Assembly (NCBI GenBank): GCA_023386955.1
Contig: JAEWIS010000035.1
Coordinates: 1 to 64,000 of the forward strand
From: Bacillota bacterium
GTDB taxonomy: Bacteria; Bacillota; Bacilli; Paenibacillales; NBRC-103111
DNA: 64,000 nt
Direction of reading: 5' to 3'
Position 1 is the stretch's first letter. The number at the start of each line of letters is the position of its first letter. Under the pieces are notes generated by a model. The model was not told where the DNA came from. It did no database searches and saw only the letters and a program-made list of their open reading frames with translations. Below, piece by piece: positions 8,649-16,708 of this stretch. The translations under genes and the position numbers were made by a program.

Positions 8649-10031
8649 ATGGGCAATCGCTTCAGGAGCACAGTAACCACAGTAATCGTCACGGCGGTGG
8701 CCGCCAGCGGCTTAACCTTCGCGTATACCCGCAACCAGTATGAAAAGTGGGACAAGCTCGATGCGGTCTATGAGCATCTGTCCGCCCAATATGTGGAGCC
8801 TGTCGACAAAACCAAGCTGGTGGACGGGGCGCTGGACGGCATGATGAAGGCGCTGGATGATCCGTACTCCGTTTATATGAACCAGGAGGAATCCAAAAGC
8901 TTCGGTGAGGTGATCAGCTCTTCGTTTGTGGGTATTGGAGCGGAAATTGAGGAACGGGACGGGCGGATCGTCATCGTTTCTCCCATTAAAGGTGCACCTG
9001 CCGAAAAGGCGGGGCTGAAGCCCAATGACCGGATCATCAAGCTGGGGGATACCAGTCTCATCGGCATGAAGTCGACGGAGGCTGTGAAGCTGCTCCGCGG
9101 CGAGAAGGGAACGAAGGCAGAGCTTACGATTGAAAGACCGGGTGAGACTGACCCCATTCAGGTCACGGTTATCCGGGATGTGATCCCCATCGAAACGGTA
9201 TACAGCAATTTGCTGGATAATGGGATCGGGGTGATTCAGATTTCCTCCGTGTCGGAAACGACGGGAGCGGAATTCGCCAAGCAGCTGACCGACCTGAAGG
9301 CTAAGGGCATGAAGGGGCTGGTGCTGGATTTGCGGCAAAATCCGGGCGGATTGCTGGATCAGGCGGTGGAAATCGGCGAAATGCTGCTTCCCGCAGGCAA
9401 AACTCTGCTGAAGGTGGAGGACCGCAACGGCCGCACCCAGGAGTACCGGGCCAGAGGCAGCGGCAAAAACCCCAGTATTGACGGGCTCCCCATGGTGGGG
9501 CTGATCGACGGCGGCACAGCCAGCGCCGGGGAGATTTTGGCGGGAGCCCTGCAGGAATCCGCGGGAGCCAAGCTGGTAGGGGAAAAAACCTTCGGCAAGG
9601 GTACAGCCCAAACCATCATGAACCTGAAGGACGGCTCCACTGTGAAATACACCAATGCCAAGTGGCTCACTCCCAATGGCACATGGATTCACAAAACGGG
9701 GATCGCTCCCGATGTGGAGGTGGCTCTGCCGGAATATGCGTCCCTGCCGTATGTGAGCCCCGACAAGGAATGGAAGCAGGACAGCTACGCCACCGAGATG
9801 AAAAGCATTCAGGTGATGCTGGCGGCGCTGGGTTTTGACCCTGGCCGGAAGGATGGCTACTTTGACGGGAAAACGGCGGAGGCTGTGAAGGCATTCCAGT
9901 CGGCCCAAGGTTTGCAGGCCACCGGCGCGGTGGCTGGAGACACCCTGCGGAAGATGACGGAGCTTCTGGCGGCGCAGCTGAAGCAGAATGACCCGCAGCT
10001 TCAGGCGGCGGTGAAGCTTCTGGCTCCTTGA
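8649..10031 (+). CDS. C-terminal processing protease (S41, CtpA/CtpB type)
   Basis: This 460-residue exported protease begins with an N-terminal signal anchor (about residues 8-26). A PDZ domain follows (about 90-175), then the S41 catalytic domain with nucleophile Ser292 (GGTASAGEIL) and general base Lys317 (GEKTFGKG). Their 25-residue spacing equals the Ser309/Lys334 pair of Bacillus CtpB. A peptidoglycan-binding domain (about 385-440, VKAFQSAQGLQATG) closes the protein. It should act outside the membrane on cell-wall or regulatory proteins. In Bacillus, CtpB participates in sporulation signalling; whether this one does is inference. CGGGAGG precedes the ATG. Confidence 0.92.
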   Translation: MGNRFRSTVTTVIVTAVAASGLTFAYTRNQYEKWDKLDAVYEHLSAQYVEPVDKTKLVDGALDGMMKALDDPYSVYMNQEESKSFGEVISSSFVGIGAEIEERDGRIVIVSPIKGAPAEKAGLKPNDRIIKLGDTSLIGMKSTEAVKLLRGEKGTKAELTIERPGETDPIQVTVIRDVIPIETVYSNLLDNGIGVIQISSVSETTGAEFAKQLTDLKAKGMKGLVLDLRQNPGGLLDQAVEIGEMLLPAGKTLLKVEDRNGRTQEYRARGSGKNPSIDGLPMVGLIDGGTASAGEILAGALQESAGAKLVGEKTFGKGTAQTIMNLKDGSTVKYTNAKWLTPNGTWIHKTGIAPDVEVALPEYASLPYVSPDKEWKQDSYATEMKSIQVMLAALGFDPGRKDGYFDGKTAEAVKAFQSAQGLQATGAVAGDTLRKMTELLAAQLKQNDPQLQAAVKLLAP

Positions 10032-10063
10032 CGGGGCGGGGAGGGGCTTTGAAACCGCTGTTA

Positions 10064-10107
10064 AAATACGAACTATATTCACTCTCTTCACACAAACGTT
10101 CGGTTTT
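10064..10107 (+). promoter_or_regulatory. PurR operator: two inverted PurBoxes
   Basis: AAATACGAACTAT (10064-10076) and AACGTTCGGTTTT (10095-10107) each match the Bacillus PurBox consensus (AWWWCCGAACWWT and its reverse complement) at 12 of 13 positions. They face each other 18 bp apart. B. subtilis PurR binds such paired boxes with 16-17 bp spacing and is released by PRPP. The site lies directly upstream of the pur promoter, so PurR repression by adenine-linked PRPP levels is expected. Confidence 0.8.
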
Positions 10108-10112
10108 TAAGG

Positions 10113-10169
10113 TTGACATAGCCGCTGCACGGCTGTTAAACTTAACATGGACAAGTAAACTGTTATATT
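10113..10169 (+). promoter_or_regulatory. pur operon promoter region
   Basis: Two arrangements are possible. TTGACA (10113-10118) with an 18-base spacer to TAAACT (10137-10142) would start transcription near 10150. The extended -10 TGTTATATT (10161-10169) would start it near 10176, just before the riboswitch. The perfect -35 and the adjacent PurBoxes favour a real promoter here; which -10 is used cannot be decided by eye. Confidence 0.6.
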
Positions 10170-10184
10170 TTGCATTCGCTGTTT

Positions 10185-10255
10185 AACTCGTATATATTCG
10201 GGGATAGGGCCCGAACGTTTCTACCCGGTTGCCGTAAATGACCGGACTACGAGCG
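10185..10255 (+). promoter_or_regulatory. Guanine-type purine riboswitch (G-box) aptamer
   Basis: The element has the full purine-aptamer layout. P1 is CTCGTA/TACGAG (10187-10192 with 10248-10253). P2 is TTCGGG/CCCGAA with loop GATAGGG. The conserved J2/3 segment TTTCTAC is present. P3 is CCGGT/ACCGG with loop residues CCGTAAA suited to the L2-L3 kissing interaction. The J3/1 segment reads GACTA with C at the ligand-reading position (C74 in xpt numbering), which specifies guanine or hypoxanthine rather than adenine. As in B. subtilis, guanine binding should lower pur operon expression by premature termination in the leader. Confidence 0.92.
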
Positions 10256-10350
10256 AAGGATGCTTTATTTGGGTCTGTCCTGCGGGATTTTACGCGGCAG
10301 CCATATTCGCTCATATCCGTGAATTGCTTTTGTGTGTGCAGCCGGCGCCC

Positions 10351-10416
10351 CGGTTTACCGGGTTTGTGTCCAGTCTGCATGCGCGTAGGGCGTGTCCAAC
10401 ACGCCCCGGTAAACCG
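10351..10416 (+). promoter_or_regulatory. Large leader stem-loop between riboswitch and purE
   Basis: CGGTTTACCGGG (10351-10362) is perfectly complementary to CCCGGTAAACCG (10405-10416). The enclosed loop contains a hairpin GGGCGTG-TCCAA-CACGCCC (10388-10406). A further hairpin follows at 10421-10450 (GGACCC-TTTG-GGGTCC core). CTACG in the 3' strand of riboswitch P1 could pair with CGTAG at 10384-10388, giving a possible link between aptamer and downstream folds. The exact expression platform is not resolved. Confidence 0.5.
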
Positions 10417-10476
10417 CCGGGAAGGCCGGACCCTTTGGGGTCCTTCCTTTGCCTTTTGCCTGCGGCGATCTGCTTT

Positions 10477-10517
10477 TGCGGCCACAGGTGAATATTGGCT
10501 AGCCGCGTTGTTTTTTT
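10477..10517 (+). terminator. Candidate riboswitch-controlled leader terminator
   Basis: GCGGC (10478-10482) pairs with GCCGC (10502-10506), followed by GTTGTTTTTTT. It lies about 220 bases after the aptamer and 177 bases before purE, so read-through here would decide operon expression. The stem is short and the loop long, so the assignment is moderate. Confidence 0.5.
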
Positions 10518-10693
10518 ATGAAGCTGCTGTTTCTTGCACATCTTCACCGGGGGCTCCCCCAAAAGTACCCGGAATACGCTTTAGAGCATCTCGTCACATT
10601 TGGGGGATTTTTGCAGGAAGGAAACGGTTTGGAGGCCCTGTCCGCCGGATGCATTCATATTATAACTGTCTCTACGGAAAGAAGGTCGTTCGC

Positions 10694-11182
10694 ATGACGC
10701 CAGTTGTCGGAGTAATCATGGGCAGCCAGTCGGATTGGGAAACCATGAAGCTTGCCTGCCAGCCCTTGGAGGAATTCGGTATCCCCTACGAAAAGAAGGT
10801 GGTGTCCGCACACCGCACGCCGGATCTGATGTTTCAGTATGCGGAGCAGGCGGCGGGACGCGGAATCAAGGTAATCATTGCCGGAGCGGGCGGCGCCGCC
10901 CATCTGCCGGGAATGGTAGCGGCGAAGACGGTACTGCCGGTGATTGGCGTCCCGGTGAAAAGCTCCACCTTAAACGGGCTGGACTCCCTGTTGTCTATCG
11001 TCCAGATGCCCGGCGGCATCCCCGTAGCTACTGTCGCCATCGGCAATGCCGGAGCCACCAATGCCGGGCTTTTGGCCGCCCAGATTCTGGGCGCCTTCGA
11101 CCCGGAGCTGTCGGCCAAGGTAGCGGCACGGCGGGAGCGGATCGGCAAGGAAGCGGCGGAGAGCAGCGACCGGCTGGTATAG
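10694..11182 (+). CDS. purE: N5-carboxyaminoimidazole ribonucleotide mutase
   Basis: This 162-residue class I PurE converts N5-CAIR, made by PurK, to CAIR. The N-terminal GSQSDWETM and SAHRTPD motifs, the [11 protein letters not shown] glycine-rich loop and the [10 protein letters not shown] segment are diagnostic, and the length is standard. The ATG at 10694 follows GAAAGAAGG. The long open frame upstream runs through the riboswitch and is not coding. First gene of the pur operon; purK starts 97 bases after its stop. Confidence 0.95.
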   Translation: MTPVVGVIMGSQSDWETMKLACQPLEEFGIPYEKKVVSAHRTPDLMFQYAEQAAGRGIKVIIAGAGGAAHLPGMVAAKTVLPVIGVPVKSSTLNGLDSLLSIVQMPGGIPVATVAIGNAGATNAGLLAAQILGAFDPELSAKVAARRERIGKEAAESSDRLV

Positions 11183-11279
11183 GCGGGACACCTGCGGCGG
11201 TTGAGCGGACCGGAAGAACTGGATTCTGCCGGGATGCTGGGCTGCTGAGGGGTATAAGGGAAAGGTGGACAGGTCTGTG

Positions 11280-12473
11280 ATGAACGGAAATGACAGAACG
11301 GGCGGACAGGGGAAAGTGATCCTTCCCGGCAGCACCATCGGGGTGCTCGGCGGCGGACAGTTGGGCCGGATGCTGGCTTTGGCAGGCACCCATATGGGCT
11401 ACCGCTTCGCCACGCTGGAGCCCTCGCCGGATTCGCCCATGCAGCAGGCGGGAGCCCGGCAGATCACGGCGTCCTACGGCGACGAAGAGGCCGCCAGGGA
11501 GCTGGCGCGGATTTCGGATGTGATTACCTACGAATTCGAGAATGTCAGCTCTGGGGTAGCGGAGATGCTGGCCCGGGAATCTTACGTGCCTCAGGGCAGC
11601 ACCCTGCTGCACACCACCCAGCACCGGCTGCGGGAGAAGTGGGCCATCGAGGCCGCCGGAGTGCCGGTGGCCCCTTATGCGCCGGTGGGCAGCCTGACGG
11701 AGCTGGAGGCGGCGGTAGCCCGGTTCGGCACACCCTGTGTGCTGAAGACGGTCTCCGGCGGCTACGACGGCAAGGGCCAATGGGTGCTCCGTTCGCCGGA
11801 CGAATGCGGAGCCGCTTATGCTGCTCTCCGCCAAAGCGGCGTGGAGCTGGTGCTGGAGCAGTTCATCAGCTTCCGGCAGGAGATTTCGGCCATTGCCGCC
11901 AGAAGCCCCCGGGGCGAGGTGAAGGTCTTCCCGGTGGCGGAGAACATCCACGTGGGCAACATCCTGCACCTGTCCATTGTGCCGGCACGGATTCCGGCGG
12001 AGGTGCGGCAGCGGGCCGAGGCACTGGCCGCCCGGCTGGCGCAGTCCCTGGACATGGTGGGCCTGCTGGCGGTGGAGATGTTTGTAACGGAATCCGGCGA
12101 GCTGTACGTCAACGAGCTGGCCCCCCGGCCCCACAACTCCGGCCACTACACCATGGAAGCCTGCGCCACCTCCCAATTTGAGCAGCATGTGCGGGCCGTC
12201 TGCAATTTGCCGTTAGGCCCGGTGGAGCTGTTATCCCCAGTGGTGATGGTGAATGTGCTGGGCGAGCATCAGGTGCCACTGCTGGATTGGCTGGCGGCGC
12301 AGGAGAAGGAGCCGGAGGGAGTGGCGCTGAAGCTCCACCTCTACGGCAAGGCCGAGGCCAAGGCCCGGCGGAAGATGGGCCACGTGAACCTGCTGGCTGC
12401 CGATACGGCGCAGGCGCTGGCCTGGGTTCGGGAGACCGGCATCTGGGCGGAGGAATGCAAGGCTTGGAGCTAG
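11280..12473 (+). CDS. purK: 5-(carboxyamino)imidazole ribonucleotide synthase
   Basis: This ATP-grasp enzyme of about 397 residues carboxylates AIR to N5-CAIR using ATP and bicarbonate. GVLGGGQLGRML marks the N-terminal dinucleotide-like loop, VLKTVSGGYDGKGQ is the ATP-grasp loop, and NELAPRPHNSGHYT is the metal and substrate site. The ATG at 11280 with AAAGGTGGA is preferred over the GTG at 11265, which has poor spacing. A 400-base repeat-filled gap follows before purB, unlike the tight spacing of Bacillus purK-purB. Confidence 0.95.
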   Translation: MNGNDRTGGQGKVILPGSTIGVLGGGQLGRMLALAGTHMGYRFATLEPSPDSPMQQAGARQITASYGDEEAARELARISDVITYEFENVSSGVAEMLARESYVPQGSTLLHTTQHRLREKWAIEAAGVPVAPYAPVGSLTELEAAVARFGTPCVLKTVSGGYDGKGQWVLRSPDECGAAYAALRQSGVELVLEQFISFRQEISAIAARSPRGEVKVFPVAENIHVGNILHLSIVPARIPAEVRQRAEALAARLAQSLDMVGLLAVEMFVTESGELYVNELAPRPHNSGHYTMEACATSQFEQHVRAVCNLPLGPVELLSPVVMVNVLGEHQVPLLDWLAAQEKEPEGVALKLHLYGKAEAKARRKMGHVNLLAADTAQALAWVRETGIWAEECKAWS

Positions 12474-12605
12474 AGGGCAGCTGGCTGTCCTCGGCACACT
12501 CGTGCAGCACGCAGCCCAGCCCGGCTTGTGCCCGGCATGCAGCTGATCCTGGCTCATACCCGGCACAATAGCATTCTCGGTTCGCGTCCGCCACACCAGC
12601 CCATT

Positions 12606-12782
12606 CTGCAAAAGTGCAGTTATTTTGTAAACTTTGGCCATAGAAGCCGGCTATCATGCAAAAATACAGTTATTTTGCGGAAATGCCCCGTTTGGTAGCC
12701 GAATGACGGAAATTAACTGCACTTTTGCAGCAAGACCCCGTTCCACAAGGAAAACGGGCGAAAATAACTGCACTTTTGCATT
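12606..12782. repeat. Four palindromic repeats in the purK-purB gap
   Basis: CTGCAAAAGTGCAGTTATTTTG at 12606-12627 and a diverged copy at 12656-12677 are followed by two inverted copies at 12711-12730 and 12761-12782 (ATAACTGCACTTTTGCA). The core CTGCA-AAAG-TGCAG is itself palindromic. The arrangement is two forward, two reverse. The rest of the gap (12474-12873) shows no gene. Confidence 0.85.
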
Positions 12783-12873
12783 TGGCCACACTAACGAATA
12801 CAAGAATTAACGTAATCGCCGGACCCACCGGCGCAACCATACAAGCAATAAGCATACCATTAGGAGGTTCCAC

Positions 12874-14172
12874 ATGCTGGAGCGTTATAGCCGCAAGGAA
12901 ATGTCGTCCATTTGGACAGAAGAGAACAAATTCAAGGCCTGGCTGGAGGTTGAAATCCTCTCCTGTGAAGCCTGGTCGGAGTTGGGGGTTATCCCCAAGG
13001 AGGACGTCACCGCTCTCCGCGCCAACGCTACCTTCAATATTGACCGCATCTACGAAATCGAGCAGGAAACCCGCCACGACGTTATCGCGTTTACCCGCGC
13101 GGTGTCCGAATCCCTGGGCGAGGAGCGCAAATGGGTCCACTACGGGCTGACCTCCACAGACGTGGTGGATACGGCCCTGGGTTATCTGCTGCTTCAAGCC
13201 AACCGGATTCTGGAGAAGGACCTGGAGAATTTTATCACCATCCTGAAAGACAAGGCCATCGCCTACAAGGATACTCCCATGATGGGGCGCACCCACGGCG
13301 TCCATGCGGAGCCGACTACCTTCGGGCTGAAAATGGCCTTGTGGCATGAAGAAATGAAGCGGAACCTGGAGCGTTTCCGCCGCGCGGCCGACGAGGTGCA
13401 GTACGGCAAAATTTCCGGTGCAGTAGGCACCTACGCCAACATCGATCCCTTCATTGAAGAGTATGTCTGCAGCAAGCTGGGTACAAAAGCGGCGCCGATC
13501 TCCACCCAAACCCTCCAGCGGGACCGTCACGCTCAATACATGGCAACTTTGGCGCTCATCGCCACCTCCATGGACAAGTTCGCCACCGAAATCCGCGGAC
13601 TCCAGAAGAGCGAGTTCCGCGAGGTGGAGGAGCCCTTCGCCAAGGGCCAAAAAGGCTCCTCGGCCATGCCCCACAAGCGCAACCCCATCGGCTGCGAGAA
13701 CATCTCCGGCCTCTCCCGGGTTATACGCGGCCACATGCTGTCCGCCTACGAGAATGTGCCGCTGTGGCATGAGCGGGATATCTCCCACTCCTCCGTGGAG
13801 CGCATTATCCTGCCGGACGCCACCGCGCTTTTGGATTACATGCTGAACCGCCTGGGCAACATCATCAAGAACCTCACCGTGTTCCCGGAAAATATGAAGC
13901 GCAACATGCAAAGCACCTACGGCGTGCCCTTCTCCGGACGGGTGATGACCAAGCTCATCGACAAGGGCTTTAGCCGCGAGCAGGCTTACGATACCGTTCA
14001 GCCCAACGCCATGAAGGCGTGGGAGGAGCAGCGCCAGTTCCGGTCGATTATTGAAGCGGACCCGACTATCTCCAAGACGCTGACCGCCGAGGAAATCGAC
14101 GATTGCTTCAATCCCTCGTGGCATCTGAAGCATGTGGACACCATTTTCCGCAAGCTGGGGCTGACCGAGTAA
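12874..14172 (+). CDS. purB: Adenylosuccinate lyase
   Basis: This 432-residue member of the fumarase/aspartase superfamily cleaves SAICAR to AICAR and adenylosuccinate to AMP, so it serves both IMP synthesis and the AMP branch. The signature [11 protein letters not shown] lies at residues 261-271. TSTDVVDTA and [13 protein letters not shown] hold further active-site residues. Length matches the roughly 430-residue Bacillus enzyme. TAGGAGG precedes the ATG at ideal distance. A structured gap of 196 bases separates it from purC. Confidence 0.97.
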   Translation: MLERYSRKEMSSIWTEENKFKAWLEVEILSCEAWSELGVIPKEDVTALRANATFNIDRIYEIEQETRHDVIAFTRAVSESLGEERKWVHYGLTSTDVVDTALGYLLLQANRILEKDLENFITILKDKAIAYKDTPMMGRTHGVHAEPTTFGLKMALWHEEMKRNLERFRRAADEVQYGKISGAVGTYANIDPFIEEYVCSKLGTKAAPISTQTLQRDRHAQYMATLALIATSMDKFATEIRGLQKSEFREVEEPFAKGQKGSSAMPHKRNPIGCENISGLSRVIRGHMLSAYENVPLWHERDISHSSVERIILPDATALLDYMLNRLGNIIKNLTVFPENMKRNMQSTYGVPFSGRVMTKLIDKGFSREQAYDTVQPNAMKAWEEQRQFRSIIEADPTISKTLTAEEIDDCFNPSWHLKHVDTIFRKLGLTE

Positions 14173-14259
14173 GGAGCTTTAGCCTTTTCCGGCTGCCGGG
14201 GGCTTGAGACAGTTCCGCGGCGGCTGTGGCCGAAGCTTTTCACCTATCATGCTTCACCT

Positions 14260-14337
14260 GGTTTACCAACACCCGGCGCCTGCGCCGGACTCTATGCCCT
14301 TCCGTTTCATGGCGTGTTAGCCAACACAACCTAAACC
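14260..14337 (+). promoter_or_regulatory. Structured intergenic element between purB and purC
   Basis: GGTTTA (14260-14265) can pair with TAAACC (14332-14337). Between them lie CCGGCGC-CT-GCGCCGG (14273-14288) and GTGTT-AGCC-AACAC (14314-14327). The order GGTTTACC ... GGCGTGT..CCAACAC ... TAAACCG is also found in the purE leader (10352-10416), which suggests a shared RNA structure or repeat. Confidence 0.45.
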
Positions 14338-14368
14338 GGAGTGGCGCAAAACAGGAGGTTTCCTTAAC

Positions 14369-15256
14369 GTGGTAACAACAACATTGTCGACGGCGGTGGA
14401 ATTGGTCAAGGCTCCGCTTTTGTACAAAGGCAAGGTGCGGGAGCTGTATGATTTGGGCGAGGAAATGCTGCTGGTGGTGACGGACCGGATCTCTGCGTTC
14501 GACTACATCCTGTCCCCGGCGGTTCCCGACAAGGGGAACATGCTGAACCGGATCAGCGCATTCTGGTTTGAACAAACCGCCTCCCTCCAGGAGAACCATG
14601 TGGTGCATACGGATGTGGAGAAGCTGGGTGACCTGGTGACGGCGCCGGAGCTATTGAAGGACCGGATCATGGTGGCCAAAAAAGCCCAGCGCATCGACAT
14701 CGAATGCATCGTCCGCGGTTATATCACCGGGGGCGGCTGGCGCCAGTACCAGGCCACCGGCGAGATCAACGGCCGCAAGCTTCCGGAGGGGCTACGCAAG
14801 AACCAGGAGCTGCCGGAGCCGATTTTTACCCCATCCGCCAAAAACGATGTGGGCCACGACGAGGATATCTCCATTGCGCGCATGAAGGAGCTGGTGGGTG
14901 CAGAGCTCACCGACGAGCTGGAGCGCCGCAGCATTATGTTGTACAAGGCCGCCCATGAATACTGCCGCAAGCGGGGTATTATCCTGGCGGACACCAAATT
15001 CGAGTTCGGCATCCTGGACGGGCGGATTATTCTCATCGACGAGATTTTTACGCCGGATTCCTCCCGCTTCTGGGCGGTGGAGAATTACGCCTTGGATACG
15101 GAGATCGACAGCATGGACAAGGAACCGGTGCGCACCTATCTGGCCGGCTCCGGCTGGGACAAAAACAGCCCGCCCGCGCCGCTGCCCAACGAGGTAGTGG
15201 AGGCCACGGCCAACCGCTACCGGGAGATCTACCGCAGGCTGACGGCAGCGGAGTAG
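14369..15256 (+). CDS. purC: SAICAR synthetase
   Basis: This 295-residue phosphoribosylaminoimidazole-succinocarboxamide synthase joins CAIR and aspartate using ATP. Recognisable are LYKGKVRELYDL at the N-terminus, VTDRISAFD, ECIVRGYITGGGW and LIDEIFTPDSSRFW. At 295 residues it is longer than the B. subtilis protein (about 240) and closer to the longer PurC type. The start is GTG at 14369 after AGGAGGT at 9 bases. A 509-base repeat-rich gap follows before purS. Confidence 0.95.
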   Translation: MVTTTLSTAVELVKAPLLYKGKVRELYDLGEEMLLVVTDRISAFDYILSPAVPDKGNMLNRISAFWFEQTASLQENHVVHTDVEKLGDLVTAPELLKDRIMVAKKAQRIDIECIVRGYITGGGWRQYQATGEINGRKLPEGLRKNQELPEPIFTPSAKNDVGHDEDISIARMKELVGAELTDELERRSIMLYKAAHEYCRKRGIILADTKFEFGILDGRIILIDEIFTPDSSRFWAVENYALDTEIDSMDKEPVRTYLAGSGWDKNSPPAPLPNEVVEATANRYREIYRRLTAAE

Positions 15257-15378
15257 AGTTGAATGTGTGGGGCGAGTAAGGGGACCGATGGAGCGGAGTA
15301 AGCCGGTCGATGGCCCCGCACTAGCGAGTGAGGCGGGCCGTGGCCCCGCACTAACGGACGAACCGGCAGCTTCGCGGA

Positions 15379-15555
15379 CTCACGATCCGCTATTTCGCGG
15401 AAACGGAGCTTTTGCCGGATCTTACGGACACAGGTTCCGCTATTCCGCCCAACACACTGCTTTTTGGCCTACTTTCGGCATAATAACGGAACTACGGTCC
15501 GCAAAGCAGCAGAAAAGCCCGATTTTGGCAAAATAACGGAACTACGGTCCGTTAG
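15379..15555. repeat. Palindromic repeats in the purC-purS gap
   Basis: Units include CACGATCCGCTATTTCGCGG (near 15381), TACGGACACAGGTTCCGCTA (15423-15442), and two copies of ATAACGGAACTACGGTCCG (about 15483-15501 and 15533-15551). The ACGGACACAGG-TTCCGCTATT core recurs at 38802-38823, and ATAACGGAAC(T/G)ACGGTCCG at 38962-38980, more than 23 kb away. Confidence 0.8.
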
Positions 15556-15571
15556 TCGTGTTGGCGGATGG

Positions 15572-15663
15572 CATCGCGAATCGTATGCCCAGCTGGCCGA
15601 CAGTATCGCGAATCGTATGCCAAGCTGGCTACAGTATCGCGAACCGTAAGCCCAGTCGGCTGG
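15572..15663. repeat. Three tandem repeats of about 30 bp before purS
   Basis: Units at 15572-15603, 15604-15634 and 15635-15663 share TATCGCGAA(T/C)CGTA(T/A)GCC followed by AGCTGGC-like sequence. No coding role is visible. The palindromes upstream and purS downstream flank them. Confidence 0.75.
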
Positions 15664-15765
15664 CGGCATTATGAATAAAACACAACGCCCCTCCGCGCCG
15701 GCACAACTTAGAGCCACCGCGCGCGCCGGGCACACTATGAATGACTTTCGGGAGGAATCCGGCAA

Positions 15766-16014
15766 ATGATCAAAGCGACAGTTTACGTGACCATCAAGCA
15801 AAGCGTGCTTGATCCCCAAGGCAATGCGGTTCAAGGGGCCCTGCACTCCATGGGCTTTAACGAAGTGGGCAAGGTGCGCATTGGCAAGTACCTGGAACTG
15901 ACCCTGAACACCGTTGACCGGAACGAGGCGGAAGCCCGGGTGCGGACCATGTGCGAGAAGCTGCTCGCCAACACCGTCATCGAAGACTACCGCTTTGAAC
16001 TGGAGGGTTACTAA
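15766..16014 (+). CDS. purS: FGAM synthase, PurS subunit
   Basis: This 82-residue PurS is the small dimeric subunit of the three-part formylglycinamidine synthase (PurS-PurQ-PurL). It bridges the glutaminase and synthetase and helps pass ammonia between them. The beta-alpha pattern ([32 protein letters not shown]) is diagnostic and the length typical. CGGGAGG lies upstream. purQ starts only one base after the stop. Confidence 0.95.
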   Translation: MIKATVYVTIKQSVLDPQGNAVQGALHSMGFNEVGKVRIGKYLELTLNTVDRNEAEARVRTMCEKLLANTVIEDYRFELEGY

Positions 16015-16015
16015 A

Positions 16016-16708
16016 ATGAAATTCGCAGTCTTGGTCTTTCCAGGCTCCAACTGCGACCTGGATTGCTACAAAGCGGTAGAGTCCACCATCGGCCAGCCGG
16101 TGGAGTATGTCTGGCATACGGCGACGGACCTCTCCTCCTACGATTGCATCATTGTCCCCGGCGGCTTCTCCTACGGGGATTACCTGCGGTGCGGCGCCAT
16201 TGCCCGCTTTGCTCCTGTCATGGGCGCATTGGTAGAGGCGGCGGCCCAAGGCAAAACCATCATCGGCATCTGCAACGGCTTCCAGATTCTTACCGAAGCC
16301 GGACTTCTGCCGGGCGCGCTTTTGCGTAACCAAACCCTGAAATTCCGCTGCCATTCCACAATGCTCAAGGTGGAGAACAACAACACCGCCTTTACCTCCG
16401 AATATGCGGCCGGGGAAGAAATCGACATCCCCATCGCCCACGGGGAAGGCAATTTCTACTGCGACGAGGCGACCCTGCGGGAGCTTGAACTCAATAACCA
16501 GATCGTCTTCCGTTACGCCGGGGAGAACCCCAACGGCTCCGTCGGCAACATCGCCGGCGTTTGCTCCAAGGATGGCAACGTGCTGGGCATGATGCCCCAT
16601 CCCGAACGGGCGGTCAGCCAACTCCTCGGCTCCGAGGACGGCGTGCGGATTTTCAAATCGATTTTGAACACCTGGAGGGAAAAACATGGCGCAGCAGCTA
16701 TCGGCTAA
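16016..16708 (+). CDS. purQ: FGAM synthase, PurQ glutaminase subunit
   Basis: This 230-residue class I glutamine amidotransferase supplies ammonia to PurL. The nucleophile Cys sits in [11 protein letters not shown] (written IIGICNGFQ in the sequence), and the catalytic His-Glu pair in MMPHPERA. The oxyanion region [10 protein letters not shown] is present. The ATG at 16016 sits one base after the purS stop; the 3' end overlaps purL by 23 bases, indicating coupled translation of the three-subunit complex. Confidence 0.96.
   Translation: MKFAVLVFPGSNCDLDCYKAVESTIGQPVEYVWHTATDLSSYDCIIVPGGFSYGDYLRCGAIARFAPVMGALVEAAAQGKTIIGICNGFQILTEAGLLPGALLRNQTLKFRCHSTMLKVENNNTAFTSEYAAGEEIDIPIAHGEGNFYCDEATLRELELNNQIVFRYAGENPNGSVGNIAGVCSKDGNVLGMMPHPERAVSQLLGSEDGVRIFKSILNTWREKHGAAAIG

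Noticed and set aside
8712..10091. Minus-strand open frame of 459 codons
   Set aside because: Antisense to the S41 protease with intact catalytic Ser/Lys; composition is the mirror of that gene.
10238..10693. N-terminal extension of purE through the leader
   Set aside because: It would translate the riboswitch and leader stems; PurE proteins start at the ATG at 10694, which has its own binding site.
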